Positions 41,612 through 50,322 of a stretch of DNA of 64,000 nt are shown one piece after another. A program made the translations under genes and the position numbers. Origin of the DNA: Ciceribacter ferrooxidans (GTDB lineage: Bacteria; Pseudomonadota; Alphaproteobacteria; Rhizobiales; Rhizobiaceae). The stretch is taken from contig NZ_SDVB01000101.1 of the NCBI RefSeq assembly GCF_004137355.1, forward strand, positions 1 through 64,000, given 5' to 3'. The notes beneath the pieces are model-generated. The model had not been told where the DNA came from, searched no databases, and saw only the letters and a list, made by a program, of their open reading frames with translations. Every line of letters starts with the position of its first letter. Position 1 is the stretch's first letter.

Positions 41612-42601
41612 ATGGGCGACATCATCCGGACCGGTGACTTCATCGATCGCCTGCAGCAGCAGAACAGGACGGTCTCGCTGGTCGAGAACGACCCCGGAAG
41701 CGATTCCTCAATGATGCGCGGCCGGTTCTGCGACATCGAACTCCGACGGGGGCTGAGCGTGCACGTCTCGGACGTCGTCAGTCTTTGCGACTTGACCGCC
41801 GAAACCGAGATAAGGCCCCACATGTCGATCAAGTTCTTCTTCGAGGGAAAGGTCGATGCCGAGATCGGCAACCGGCGCTTGCCCTCCCCGCAGCAGATCC
41901 CGTCCTCCTCGCGCTGGATCCCGGCAGCCTGCATGCTCGCCAATCGCCAGGAGGAACGCTTCCGCAATCACACCAGTGCCGGCAATCACATCCGCAAGCT
42001 GAAGATCAGGATCGAACCGGAATGGCTGGCGGCCGGCGACATGTTCGCCGACGGCACCGCCGGCGCGATCGAGCGCTTTGCCCGGTCCGAGTTCGAGCTC
42101 TTGTCATGGCAACCGACACCCGCCCTCCTGAAGCTGGCGAACCGGATCATGTCACCCCCCGAGGAAGAGGCGTGCCTCCGCCATCTCTTCCTTGAAGCCC
42201 AGACCCTCGCCGTCATTCACGAGTGCTTCAAGCTCATCGCCGGCGGCAATGCAGGCGCCGGAACGCCGGCCGCGGCGCTGAGAGCATCGGAAGAAGGGAA
42301 GCTCGCAGAAGCGGAGGACTATATTTGCGACTGCACGGGCCGCATGCCGGCCGCCGACGAAATCGCGACGCATCTGTCGGTCAGCGTCAACACGTTGCAC
42401 CGCCTCGTCCGGCTCGGACGCGGCACCGGGACGGCCAGCTTCGTGCGCACGGCGAAGCTCAGGCAGGCGCGGCACGCCATCGAGAACAACGGCATGCAGA
42501 TCGCCCGCGCGGCCCATCTTGCCGGCTATTCAAGCCCGGCGAATTTCTCGACTGCCTTCAGGCGTCAATTCGGCGTCCCGCCGAAGGCCGTGCGCGGCTA
42601 G
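41612..42601 (+). CDS. AraC-family regulator, probably siderophore-responsive (PchR/AlcR-like)
   Basis: A 329-residue regulator with a poorly conserved N-terminal ligand domain (FFEGKVDAEIGNRRL) and a C-terminal AraC DNA-binding domain: ADEIATHLSVSVNTLHRLVR, then LRQARHAIENNGMQIARAAH and LAGYSSPANFSTAFRRQFG. Layout and position match PchR/AlcR/YbtA-type activators that sense the ferric siderophore and switch on receptor and biosynthesis genes. ATG 41612 has AGAGGG upstream; the frame extends back to 41534. Divergent from the receptor gene, with repeats and an iron box between. Confidence 0.88.
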   Translation: MGDIIRTGDFIDRLQQQNRTVSLVENDPGSDSSMMRGRFCDIELRRGLSVHVSDVVSLCDLTAETEIRPHMSIKFFFEGKVDAEIGNRRLPSPQQIPSSSRWIPAACMLANRQEERFRNHTSAGNHIRKLKIRIEPEWLAAGDMFADGTAGAIERFARSEFELLSWQPTPALLKLANRIMSPPEEEACLRHLFLEAQTLAVIHECFKLIAGGNAGAGTPAAALRASEEGKLAEAEDYICDCTGRMPAADEIATHLSVSVNTLHRLVRLGRGTGTASFVRTAKLRQARHAIENNGMQIARAAHLAGYSSPANFSTAFRRQFGVPPKAVRG

Positions 42602-42610
42602 GACCGCGTA

Positions 42611-43873
42611 TCAGTCGCCGCGGATCAGGATCGCGCGGAAATCGTTCACATTGGTCAGCGTCGGCCCGGTCACCACCTGGCGGTCGATCGCCCCGAAGAA
42701 GCTGTGAGCGTCGTTCTCCGCCAGCGCCTTTTCAGGATCGAGACCGAGAGACTGTGCGCGGCCAAGCGTATCGGGACCGATGACGGCGCCCGCCACCTCC
42801 GCCGCGCCGTCGACGCCATCGGTATCGCAGGCGATCGCGTGAATGTCCTCGGCGCCTTTCAGCGCCAGTGCCAGCGCCAGGCAGAATTCGGCATTCGGGC
42901 CGCCGACACCCTTGCCTCGCCGCGTCACGGTGAGTTCGCCGCCGGAAAGCAACAGTGCCGGGGTGTCCCCGGGCTTCATCTTCGCCTTTATAGCAAGAGC
43001 CTGTTCAGCCTGGGCGGCCGCCACCGCGCGCGCCTCGCCTTCGAGGCTGTCACCCAGCATGTGGACGGCACAGCCGGCCTGCTCGGCGAGCGCCGCCGCC
43101 GCATTCAGCGACTGCCGCGGCGCCGCGTAGATGATGTTCTCCACCCTTGAGAGCCTCGGGTCGCCCGGCGCAATGACGCCGCTCGGACGATCGAGGGCCT
43201 CCCGCACGCTCGCCGGAACCTCGATCTTCCATCGTCGCAGGACGTCGAGCGCGTCCTCACGGGTCGAGCGTTCTCCGACCGTCGGACCCGAGCCGATGAA
43301 CGCCGGATCGTCGCCGGGCACGTCGGAGATCATCAGCGCCAGCATTCGCGCGGGATAGGCGGTGGCGGCGAGCTGGCCACCCTTTACCCGGCTCAGGTGC
43401 TTGCGCACCGTGTTCATCCGGTCGATCGGCGCGCCGGAGGCAAGAAGCGCCGCGTTGACCGCCTGCTTGTCGGCAAGCGAGACCCCCTCGACTGGCTGCA
43501 CCAGAAGCGCCGACGCCCCGCCGGAAATCAGCGCCAGAACAAAATCACCCTCCTTTGCCGTCGCCAGCAAATCCAGCATGCGGCGGGTCGCCACGAGCCC
43601 CGCTTCGTCCGGCACCGGATGGGCGGCCTCGACGATCTCGATCCCCCGGCAGGGCCGCGCATAACCGTAACGCGTGATGACGAGACCCTCGCACGGGCCC
43701 CATTCCGCCTCGACGGCCTCCGCCATTCGCGCGCTCGCCTTGCCGGCGCCGACGACGATCACCCGCCCTTCGGGTTTCGGCGGCAGGAAGGCCTTGAGCG
43801 AGCGCATAGGGTCTGCGACCTCGACCGCTCTGTCGAAAAGCTGCCGCAGGAAGCGGTCCGGATCATTGGTCAT
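42611..43873 (-). CDS. Glycerate kinase / hydroxypyruvate reductase family (MOFRL, TtuD/GckA type)
   Basis: A 420-residue class-II glycerate 2-kinase. It has VIVVGAGKASARMAEAVE, LALISGGASALLV, NTVRKHLSRVKGGQLA, MISDVPGDDPAFIGSGPT and the C-terminal MOFRL block LLLSGGELTVTRRGKGVGGPNAEF with a following DTDGVDGAAEVAGA. It phosphorylates glycerate to 2-phosphoglycerate, joining glyoxylate, tartrate or hydroxypyruvate metabolism to glycolysis. Older annotations call it hydroxypyruvate reductase. ATG 43873 gives the natural start (MTNDPDRFL). Monocistronic here; it converges on the AraC-type gene with a 9-bp gap. Confidence 0.9.
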   Translation of the reverse strand: MTNDPDRFLRQLFDRAVEVADPMRSLKAFLPPKPEGRVIVVGAGKASARMAEAVEAEWGPCEGLVITRYGYARPCRGIEIVEAAHPVPDEAGLVATRRMLDLLATAKEGDFVLALISGGASALLVQPVEGVSLADKQAVNAALLASGAPIDRMNTVRKHLSRVKGGQLAATAYPARMLALMISDVPGDDPAFIGSGPTVGERSTREDALDVLRRWKIEVPASVREALDRPSGVIAPGDPRLSRVENIIYAAPRQSLNAAAALAEQAGCAVHMLGDSLEGEARAVAAAQAEQALAIKAKMKPGDTPALLLSGGELTVTRRGKGVGGPNAEFCLALALALKGAEDIHAIACDTDGVDGAAEVAGAVIGPDTLGRAQSLGLDPEKALAENDAHSFFGAIDRQVVTGPTLTNVNDFRAILIRGD

Positions 43874-44214
43874 GCACTCAGTCCCACCCGATGTTCGTGT
43901 CCATGTTAAGCGTCTGAATTTCTCCATGAAAATAAGCATACGTACAAGTGCTATCGGCCCGCGGCTGGACAGAAATCACAGTTTCAGACTGCTGGAGCCC
44001 TGGCGCATGAGTGCCAGCGAAGCGAAGTGTGAGGAGAACGGCCCGGGCGACCTGCGACCATTCCCGAATGCTGTGCATTCGCCGCCAATCCTATCGCCCG
44101 CGAACACCGGCGGCAGAGGTTCAGTTACGGCGACTGCCGAAGCGCGATGGCCGTTGGCAGGAACCCGGCACCTTCTGTCATTTGGGTCGTCGCAATGGCC
44201 ACACGGGCCGCGGC
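43874..44214. other. 341-bp intergenic region upstream of the glycerate kinase
   Basis: No convincing gene. Near the kinase end is a short AT-rich stretch (about 43918-43945) that includes the palindrome TACGTA, where a promoter or repressor site could lie. I cannot place a -10/-35 pair with confidence. The rest is GC-rich and shows no hairpin or repeat I can support. Confidence 0.5.
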
Positions 44215-45186
44215 CTACAGCTCTTCGTGCATGTCGCGAAAAAGCCGCGGCGCAATGCCGAAACGCCGCTCGAAGGCCTCCGTCAGACGCGCGGTCGGAA
44301 AGAGGCCGACCTGCACCGCTACCGATTTCAGCGAAAGCCCGCGCGACAGCAACATGCGCGCCGCGTCGAGCCGCGCGGTCTCGACGAAGCGAGCGGGCGT
44401 CTCGCCGGTCGTGGCCACAAACTTGCGATGGAAGGTGCGCTCCGTGAGGCCGGCGCGTGCGGCGAGCGAAGGGACGTCCAGCGACTCGGCGAGATTTGCC
44501 TGGATCCATCCGATCAGGTCGGAAAAGGGGCTGTCGCCCTTGACCTGCGCCTGCAGCACCGGACTGAACTGGGACTGGTAGCCGGGACGGCGGGCGTAGA
44601 GGACCAGCCGTTTTGCCACCTCCCCGGCAATCGTCGCATCGAGATCGTGCGCGATCATCGCCAGCGCCATGTCGATGCCGGTGGTGACCCCGGCCGAGGT
44701 CCAGAGGTGGCCATCGACCACATAGAGCGCATCGGCATCAACGATCACCTCCGGAAAGACTTCGGCGAACGGCTTGCAAGAGTCCCAATGGGTTGCAACC
44801 CTGCGACCATCGAGGAGCCCGAGAGCTGCCAGCACGAAGCCCCCGGTGCAAACCGAACCGAAACGCTCGGCGCGTCCGACGAGATCGGGAATGGCCGCTC
44901 TCAGAACGGGATCTCTCATAGCCTCGAGAAGCGGGTCGCGCTCCGCGCCCGCGATGAGAACCGTCTGGACATCCCCGGGCTGAAGCCTCCCGATCGCGAT
45001 CGTTTCCATGCCGATGCCGCTGCTGCTTTCGACCGGACCGCCCGCGACCGAGACCGGGACGACCTTGTACAACTCCGGCCTGCCCTGCTGTCCCAGCGCG
45101 CGATTGGCGCTGTTCAAGGCCGAGGCCGGTCCGGAGACGTCGAGCAATTCAAAGCCCGGGTACACGATGAAAGCCACATGATGCAT
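44215..45186 (-). CDS. GlxA-family regulator (DJ-1/PfpI domain plus AraC HTH)
   Basis: A 323-residue protein. Residues 1-200 form a DJ-1/PfpI-like sensor domain (FIVYPGFELLDVSGPASALN, then FGSVCTGGFVLAALGLLDGR with the elbow cysteine and THW). Residues 215-315 are the AraC DNA-binding domain (LDVPSLAARAGLTERTFHRKF and VAVQVGLFPTARLTEAFERRF). GlxA-type regulators often control catabolism or detoxification of small nitrogen or carbonyl compounds. Divergent from a gene encoding another DJ-1/PfpI protein; a 10-bp inverted repeat directly abuts its start codon. Confidence 0.9.
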   Translation of the reverse strand: MHHVAFIVYPGFELLDVSGPASALNSANRALGQQGRPELYKVVPVSVAGGPVESSSGIGMETIAIGRLQPGDVQTVLIAGAERDPLLEAMRDPVLRAAIPDLVGRAERFGSVCTGGFVLAALGLLDGRRVATHWDSCKPFAEVFPEVIVDADALYVVDGHLWTSAGVTTGIDMALAMIAHDLDATIAGEVAKRLVLYARRPGYQSQFSPVLQAQVKGDSPFSDLIGWIQANLAESLDVPSLAARAGLTERTFHRKFVATTGETPARFVETARLDAARMLLSRGLSLKSVAVQVGLFPTARLTEAFERRFGIAPRLFRDMHEEL

Positions 45187-45221
45187 TGGCGGAAATTAGC
45201 ATTCTTTTGTCATTTCTGCCA
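45187..45221. promoter_or_regulatory. inverted repeat in the divergent glxA-like/DJ-1 promoter
   Basis: TGGCGGAAAT (45187-45196) and ATTTCTGCCA (45212-45221) are inverted copies matching at 9 of 10 bases with a 15-bp spacer. The first arm touches the start codon of the GlxA-type gene, so binding there would block its translation start region or promoter. Candidate operator for that regulator. Confidence 0.55.
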
Positions 45222-45313
45222 CAGGCGTTCCTTGCTACCGTTCGGAGGTCATCGAAGCATCAAGCTTGCCGGCGGCATCGAGGCAGTGCATTCTGGTGTT
45301 GGAGCAGACCGCC

Positions 45314-46453
45314 ATGTCTAGAACCATCTTGCTTTGGGGCGGGGTTATTCTTGTCGTTCTGGCCGCAGCGGGTTTCGGTGGATGGTTGTTCAGCCTGCCT
45401 TCTGCGACAGCGGCGAAGGCTCCCCCTGTGCCGCAGGCGGAAACCGACGCCGTGGTCGCATCGCTGAGGCCAACCGGGCGCGAGCGCCCGCTCATCGCGG
45501 TGATCGGCATCAACGACGCTACCGAGACGACCGACTATCTCATGCCGGCGGGCATATTGCGGCGAGCCGACGTCGCCGATGTCGTCCTGCTGGCGACCGG
45601 CCCCGGTCCGGTGCAGCTCTATCCGGCACTCAAGGTCGAGCCGGAGGCGACCATTGCCGAATTCGATGCCGCGCATCCCGAGGGTGCCGACTACGTCATC
45701 GTGCCGGCGATGAGCCGCGACGACGATCCCACGGCGATTACGTGGATCAGGAGTCAGTCAGAAAAGGGCGCCAAAATCATCGGCGTCTGCGCCGGCGCCA
45801 AAGTGGTCGCCGCCGCCGGACTGCTCGACGGCAAGCGTGCCACCACCCATTGGTACTACCTGCCGGAGATGCTGAAACGCAGCCCGACGACGAAATACGT
45901 TGCGAACCGTCGCGTGGTCACGGATGGAAATATCACGACGACGACCGGGATCAGTGCCTCGATGCCGATGACACTGACGCTGATCGAAGCGATTGCCGGA
46001 CGGCCGAAGGCGGATACGGTGGCCAGGGATCTTGCGCTTGGCCAGTGGGACCTGCGACACGCAAGCGACGCTTTCAAGGTTACACGTCCCTTCGCGAAAA
46101 CGGTGCTGGCGAACCGGATGGCCTTCTGGAAGAGCGAAGAGCTCGGCATCCAACTCATGCCCGGCATGGACGAAGTTTCGCTTGCGCTCGTGGCAGATGC
46201 CTGGTCCCGGACGTATCGGTCGACGGTCGCCACCTTCGCGGCCTCGGCGCAGGCGGTGGTGACGACCAACGGCATTCGCATCGTGCCGGACCGTGCGATG
46301 ACCAATTGGCCGGACGGGCGTTCCGTCACGACCTTCCCCGACCAGCGGCCTGCCGTCGTGCTGGACCGGACGCTGGAGGCCATCGCGACGCGCTATGGCG
46401 AACCCACTACCGACGTGGTGGCGATGCAGCTCGAATATCCACGACCACACTGA
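45314..46453 (+). CDS. Membrane-anchored or exported DJ-1/PfpI-family protein
   Basis: A 379-residue protein. It starts with a basic residue pair and one hydrophobic segment (ILLWGGVILVVLAAAGFGGW), acting as signal anchor or uncleaved signal. The rest contains a DJ-1/PfpI domain with IIGVCAGAKVVAAAGLLDGK and THWYYLPEML, close in pattern to the sensor domain of the divergent regulator (VCTGG...GLLDGRRVATHW). After it comes an extra C-terminal region of about 150 residues that I do not recognise. Start at ATG 45314 with GGAG upstream. Function unknown; first gene of a four-gene cluster. Confidence 0.82.
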   Translation: MSRTILLWGGVILVVLAAAGFGGWLFSLPSATAAKAPPVPQAETDAVVASLRPTGRERPLIAVIGINDATETTDYLMPAGILRRADVADVVLLATGPGPVQLYPALKVEPEATIAEFDAAHPEGADYVIVPAMSRDDDPTAITWIRSQSEKGAKIIGVCAGAKVVAAAGLLDGKRATTHWYYLPEMLKRSPTTKYVANRRVVTDGNITTTTGISASMPMTLTLIEAIAGRPKADTVARDLALGQWDLRHASDAFKVTRPFAKTVLANRMAFWKSEELGIQLMPGMDEVSLALVADAWSRTYRSTVATFAASAQAVVTTNGIRIVPDRAMTNWPDGRSVTTFPDQRPAVVLDRTLEAIATRYGEPTTDVVAMQLEYPRPH

Positions 46454-46496
46454 CGTCTACAACGCATTCCTGCAAACAACAGAGGGATCGGATGAG

Positions 46497-46919
46497 ATGA
46501 CAAAGACAATCGCAATTCTCGTCGCGCGCCTGCTCTTCGGCGGCGCCTTCCTCCTCGCGGCCTTCATGAAGTTCGCCGACATGGGCGCAACGGCAGGCTA
46601 TATCGCCTCGATCAGTTTTCCGCTCCCGCTCGTCTTCGCATGGGTGGCTGCATTCTTCGAACTGGGGCTCGCGCTGGCCTTCTTCACCGGCGCTTTCTAT
46701 TCCGAAGCCGCCACGCTGGCGGTGATCTACGTGCTGTTCCTGACGTTTGCCTTTCATGGGCCGTCGCGTTGGGACGGCAATCCGATGGAGTTCGGCTTCT
46801 TCGTCAACCACTTCACGTTCATCGCCGGCCTGCTGGTTGCCGCCGTTCACGGCCCAGGGACGCGGCTCGTTCTGGGCTGGCGTCTCGACGGCAGGCGTCT
46901 TCGCCTCCGGCATTCCTGA
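46497..46919 (+). CDS. DoxX-family membrane protein
   Basis: A 140-residue protein with four hydrophobic spans: ILVARLLFGGAFLLAAFMKF, FPLPLVFAWVAAFFELGLAL, EAATLAVIYVLFLTFAFHGP and NHFTFIAGLLVAAVHG. This is the pattern of DoxX/DoxD-like proteins. In some bacteria these take part in oxidant or thiol stress complexes; the role here is unknown. ATG 46497 chosen because AGAGGG lies upstream and the longer frame overlaps the DJ-1 gene. Confidence 0.8.
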   Translation: MTKTIAILVARLLFGGAFLLAAFMKFADMGATAGYIASISFPLPLVFAWVAAFFELGLALAFFTGAFYSEAATLAVIYVLFLTFAFHGPSRWDGNPMEFGFFVNHFTFIAGLLVAAVHGPGTRLVLGWRLDGRRLRLRHS

Positions 46920-47000
46920 TCGACGGGCTTTGCCGTTCGCAAACGCCCCCGAGAAACTCGCCCTCAAGCAACCAAGGCGAAAAGCAAGGGAGGGAAGTCC

Positions 47001-47591
47001 ATGAGAAAGCTGAGAATCCTCGAACAGATATCGATCGACGGGGTCGTTCAGGCCCCCGGTGGACCCGACGAAGACCGGGATGGCGATTTCGAGCATGGCG
47101 GATGGGCGATGCTCTATTCCTCTCCGGAAGTCAGGGAAACCATTTCCGCCCTCCACGGGCGGCCCTTCGATCTGCTTCTCGGACGCCGGACCTATGACAT
47201 CTGGGCCCCCTTTTGGCCGAAGCAGACAGGACCATTGGCAGACGGCCTGAACGCTGCGACCAAGTACGTCGCGACCCACAGGCCGGACAGCCTCACATGG
47301 GGACCGGTCGAGGATCTCGGTGCGGATATCGCCGAGGGCGTTCGGCGAGCCAAGACGAGAGACGGCCCGGACCTGATCCTCTGGGGGAGCTCGACGCTGC
47401 CGTCCGTGCTGCTCGAGAACGACCTGGTCGACGAAGTCCTGTTGTTCGTCTTTCCGATCCTGCTCGGCCGCGGCAAGCGCATCGCCCCTGCCGGGGCGGA
47501 CCCGCGCTCGCTTGCGCTCGTCAGCTCGAAACCCGCCTCCTCGGGCGTGCTGATCAACACCTATCGCCCGGTCGGCCCGCTGCGAGCCTGA
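47001..47591 (+). CDS. Dihydrofolate-reductase-like (RibD C-terminal domain) protein
   Basis: A 196-residue protein of the RibD_C/DHFR-like family: LRILEQISIDGVVQAPGGPDE, FDLLLGRRTYDIWAPFWPK, LILWGSSTLPSVLLENDLVD and LLGRGKRI. These are NADPH-fold proteins common in bacteria next to DoxX and AHSA1 genes; most have no proven substrate. 81 bp after the DoxX gene, same direction. Confidence 0.85.
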   Translation: MRKLRILEQISIDGVVQAPGGPDEDRDGDFEHGGWAMLYSSPEVRETISALHGRPFDLLLGRRTYDIWAPFWPKQTGPLADGLNAATKYVATHRPDSLTWGPVEDLGADIAEGVRRAKTRDGPDLILWGSSTLPSVLLENDLVDEVLLFVFPILLGRGKRIAPAGADPRSLALVSSKPASSGVLINTYRPVGPLRA

Positions 47592-47677
47592 AGCGCAGCC
47601 CCAAATGCACTCGCTCGCCGGCCGCGCGCTCGCGAGCCCGAACCGTCTCCATCCGTTTGACCAGAAAGGAAACGATC

Positions 47678-48121
47678 ATGCCTGCCACCATCAATCTGCA
47701 CCGAGTGCTCACCGCCTCGCCAGAGAAGGTCTTCAGGGCCTTCGTCGAACCCGATGCAGTGGCAAGCTGGCTCCCGCCCAACGGTTTCACCTGCACCGTC
47801 CATGAACTCGACGCGAGGGAAGGTGGCAAGCATCGGATGTCGTTCCGCAATTTCACGACCGGCGGCAGCCATTCCTTCGGCGGCACCTACAAGGAGGTCG
47901 TGCCCAGCGAACGTCTCGTCTATACGGACAGCTTCGACGATCCCAACCTGCCGGGCGAGATGACCACCACCATCGTCTTCAGGGGCGTTTCCGTCGGAAC
48001 GGAAATGCGTATCGAGCAACGGGGCATTCCGGATCTGATCCCGCCCGAAGCCTGCTATCTCGGCTGGCAGGAATGCCTGCGCAAGCTCGCCAAACTCGTC
48101 GAGCCCGAAATCAACCAGTAG
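47678..48121 (+). CDS. SRPBCC/AHSA1-domain protein
   Basis: A 147-residue protein of the START-like AHSA1 group: HRVLTASPEKVFRAFVEPDA, WLPPNGFTCTVHELDAREGG, YKEVVPSERLVYTDSF and the C-terminal GWQECLRKLAKLVEPEI. The hydrophobic cavity of this fold binds small lipophilic ligands; function unknown. AGAAAGGAAA precedes ATG 47678. Last gene of the plus-strand cluster, convergent with a LacI gene 12 bp away. Confidence 0.87.
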   Translation: MPATINLHRVLTASPEKVFRAFVEPDAVASWLPPNGFTCTVHELDAREGGKHRMSFRNFTTGGSHSFGGTYKEVVPSERLVYTDSFDDPNLPGEMTTTIVFRGVSVGTEMRIEQRGIPDLIPPEACYLGWQECLRKLAKLVEPEINQ

Positions 48122-48133
48122 ACCGAAAGGGCG

Positions 48134-49141
48134 TCATTCCCTTCCGCTGGTTTCGCGGATGACGAGCTCGACTGCGGTCAGGCGCTCCGGCTGAGGGGCA
48201 CGGTTCTCCTCCAGCCATGCGAGGACCGTTTCGGCGATCTGCCGGCCGAAATCGGCGATCCCGCAACGGACAGTCGACAGCGTCGGGTAAACCTGGCTGG
48301 CTTCCTCGATATCGTCGAAGCCGACGATACGAAACGAACGCCCGACGTCCCTGCCGATCTGGGCGAAGCCCGACAGCATGCCGAGCGCGACGAGGTCGTT
48401 GAAGCAGATCGCCGCGTCGACTTCCGGGTGGTCGCGCGTCAGCGTGCCGGCGGCCTCGCGCCCGAAGGCGCGGCTCGCGCGTCCCGAGACGACGAAGGGT
48501 TCCATGCCGGCTTCATCCAGCGCCTGCAAATAGCCGGCCATGCGCTCCTGTGTCACCGTCCGGTCGGAAAGACCGCCGACGAAGGCGATTTGGTGCGGAG
48601 CAAAGCCGAGCAGGTGCCGCGTCGCGAGCAGGCTTCCGTTCCGGTAGTCCGGCGCTGCGAACGGAAAGCGGTCGACCTGCGGATTGACCTTGCGCAGCAC
48701 CTGCATGGTCGGGATACCCGCCCGCGCGATCGCCTCGAAGGTCGAGGCGTCGTCGTCATAGGCCGGCGAGACGACGAGAGCCGACACGCCGTGCTCGATC
48801 ATCGCCGCGACCACCTGCGCCTGGATGCGCGGGTCCTCGTCCGTATTGGCGAGCACGGTTGCATAACCGCGGGCCGATAGCGCCATCTGCAGCGAGGTCG
48901 CGAACTCGGTGAAGAAGGGGTTGCGGAGATCGTTGATGACGACACCGATCAGGCCGACATTCGAGGTGCGCAGGTTGGCGGCGGCGCGATTATAGACATA
49001 GCCGATCCGGTCCATGGCCTCGCGCACCGCGAGGCGCGTTTCCTCCTTGACCAGCGGGCTGTTCTGCAGCACGAGGCTGACGGTCGACTTCGACACGCCC
49101 GCAACGCGCGCCACATCCACGATTGTCGGCCTACGCTCCAT
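48134..49141 (-). CDS. LacI-family transcriptional regulator (end of ten-gene operon)
   Basis: A 335-residue repressor. HTH PTIVDVARVAGVSKSTVSLV, hinge YVYNRAAANLRTSNVGLIGV, sensor domain with NDLRNPFFTEFATSLQMALS, AAICFNDLVALGMLSGF and VGFDDIEEASQVYPTL. It closes the operon that begins with the binding-protein gene at 58740, 6 bp after the DUF993 gene, so its level would rise with induction. A second LacI gene lies divergently at the other end (59047); which of the two binds the operon promoter is not decided by sequence. Confidence 0.9.
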   Translation of the reverse strand: MERRPTIVDVARVAGVSKSTVSLVLQNSPLVKEETRLAVREAMDRIGYVYNRAAANLRTSNVGLIGVVINDLRNPFFTEFATSLQMALSARGYATVLANTDEDPRIQAQVVAAMIEHGVSALVVSPAYDDDASTFEAIARAGIPTMQVLRKVNPQVDRFPFAAPDYRNGSLLATRHLLGFAPHQIAFVGGLSDRTVTQERMAGYLQALDEAGMEPFVVSGRASRAFGREAAGTLTRDHPEVDAAICFNDLVALGMLSGFAQIGRDVGRSFRIVGFDDIEEASQVYPTLSTVRCGIADFGRQIAETVLAWLEENRAPQPERLTAVELVIRETSGRE

Positions 49142-49147
49142 TGCCGC

Positions 49148-50311
49148 TCATTCGACTCCGTTGATTTCCAGCAGGAGACGCATCCTTCTCACGGCAAGCT
49201 CGGGGTCGGCAAGCAGGTTTGCCTGATCAGCCAACCGGAAGACCGCGCTGTAGTGGACAATGTCGCGGCTCGACTGGAAGCCGGCCGGCATGACGAAGTG
49301 CTTCTGGTAGCCGTTGAGCCAGGCGAGGAAGGCGATGCCGGCCTTGTAGAAGCGCGTCGGCGCGCGAAAGATCTCGCGGCTCAGAGGCACGGTCGGCGCG
49401 AGCAGGCGATGGTAGGTTTGAAGATCGCCACCGGCCAGCGCATCGAGGGCCTGCGAGGCCGCCGGCGCGATCGCCGCAAAAATGCCGAGCAGCGCATGGG
49501 AGTAATGCTTGCCGTCGCCGGCAATCAGGTCGGCATAGTTGAAGTCGTCGCCGGTATAGAGCCGCACACCCTCGGGCAGGCGGGCGCGGAAGGCCTCCTC
49601 GTGCGCCTGGTCGAGCAAGGAGATCTTGATGCCGTCGACCTTGGCCGGGTTTTCGGCGATCAGCGCCAGGACGAAATCGCTCGCAACCGCGACATCCTCG
49701 CTGCCCCAGTATCCCTTGAGCGCCGGGTCGAACATGTCGCCCAGCCAGTGCAGAATGACGGGTTTCGCCGCCCCGTCGATCAGCTCGCGATAGACCGAGC
49801 GGTAGACCTCCGGTCCGGCCCCCATTGCCGGGAAGGCGCGCGAGGCCATCAGGATCAGCTGTCCCCCGACGGCTTCGATTGCCTCCGACTGATGTTCGTA
49901 GGCTGCGAGGATCGCGCCCGCGTCGCGCAGATCCTGTGGCGCCGCGTGATCAGTGCCCGCGCCGCAGGCGACCCGCGGCTTCATGGGATGCGAGCGTGCC
50001 GAGGCCATGGTGCGCTCGATCAGTTCGCGCGCCGTCTGCCAGTCAACGCCCATGCCGCGCTGGGCGGTATCCATCGCCTCGGCAAGGCCGAGCCCCTGGT
50101 TCCAGAGCCCCTGACGAAAGGCGAGCGTCGCCTCCCAATCGACCGCGGGCCTCGTGTCCCATGGATTGCGCTCGCGAAGCGGGTCCGACACGACATGCGC
50201 CGCGGCGAAGGCGGTGCGAGTCAACGGGCGGGAAGGCGCGCGTGGCGTGAGCGGCGTGCCGGTGAGCGTGTAGTCCTCTATCCGGCAATCCTCGGTGGGC
50301 AAACGTATCAT
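49148..50311 (-). CDS. DUF993 family protein (dihydrodipicolinate-synthase-like TIM barrel)
   Basis: A 387-residue protein. Blocks VACGAGTDHAAPQDLRDAGA, AYEHQSEAIEAVGGQLILMA, KPVILHWLGDMFDPALKGYW and VDGIKISLLDQAHEEAFRAR resemble the class-I aldolase barrel of the DapA group; the lysine in GIKIS is where a Schiff base would form. The family is annotated only as DUF993. In this operon it may cleave or dehydrate an oxidised sugar or polyol. Follows the Dabb-domain gene by 11 bp. Confidence 0.8.
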   Translation of the reverse strand: MIRLPTEDCRIEDYTLTGTPLTPRAPSRPLTRTAFAAAHVVSDPLRERNPWDTRPAVDWEATLAFRQGLWNQGLGLAEAMDTAQRGMGVDWQTARELIERTMASARSHPMKPRVACGAGTDHAAPQDLRDAGAILAAYEHQSEAIEAVGGQLILMASRAFPAMGAGPEVYRSVYRELIDGAAKPVILHWLGDMFDPALKGYWGSEDVAVASDFVLALIAENPAKVDGIKISLLDQAHEEAFRARLPEGVRLYTGDDFNYADLIAGDGKHYSHALLGIFAAIAPAASQALDALAGGDLQTYHRLLAPTVPLSREIFRAPTRFYKAGIAFLAWLNGYQKHFVMPAGFQSSRDIVHYSAVFRLADQANLLADPELAVRRMRLLLEINGVE

Positions 50312-50322
50312 GGCGATGTCCT

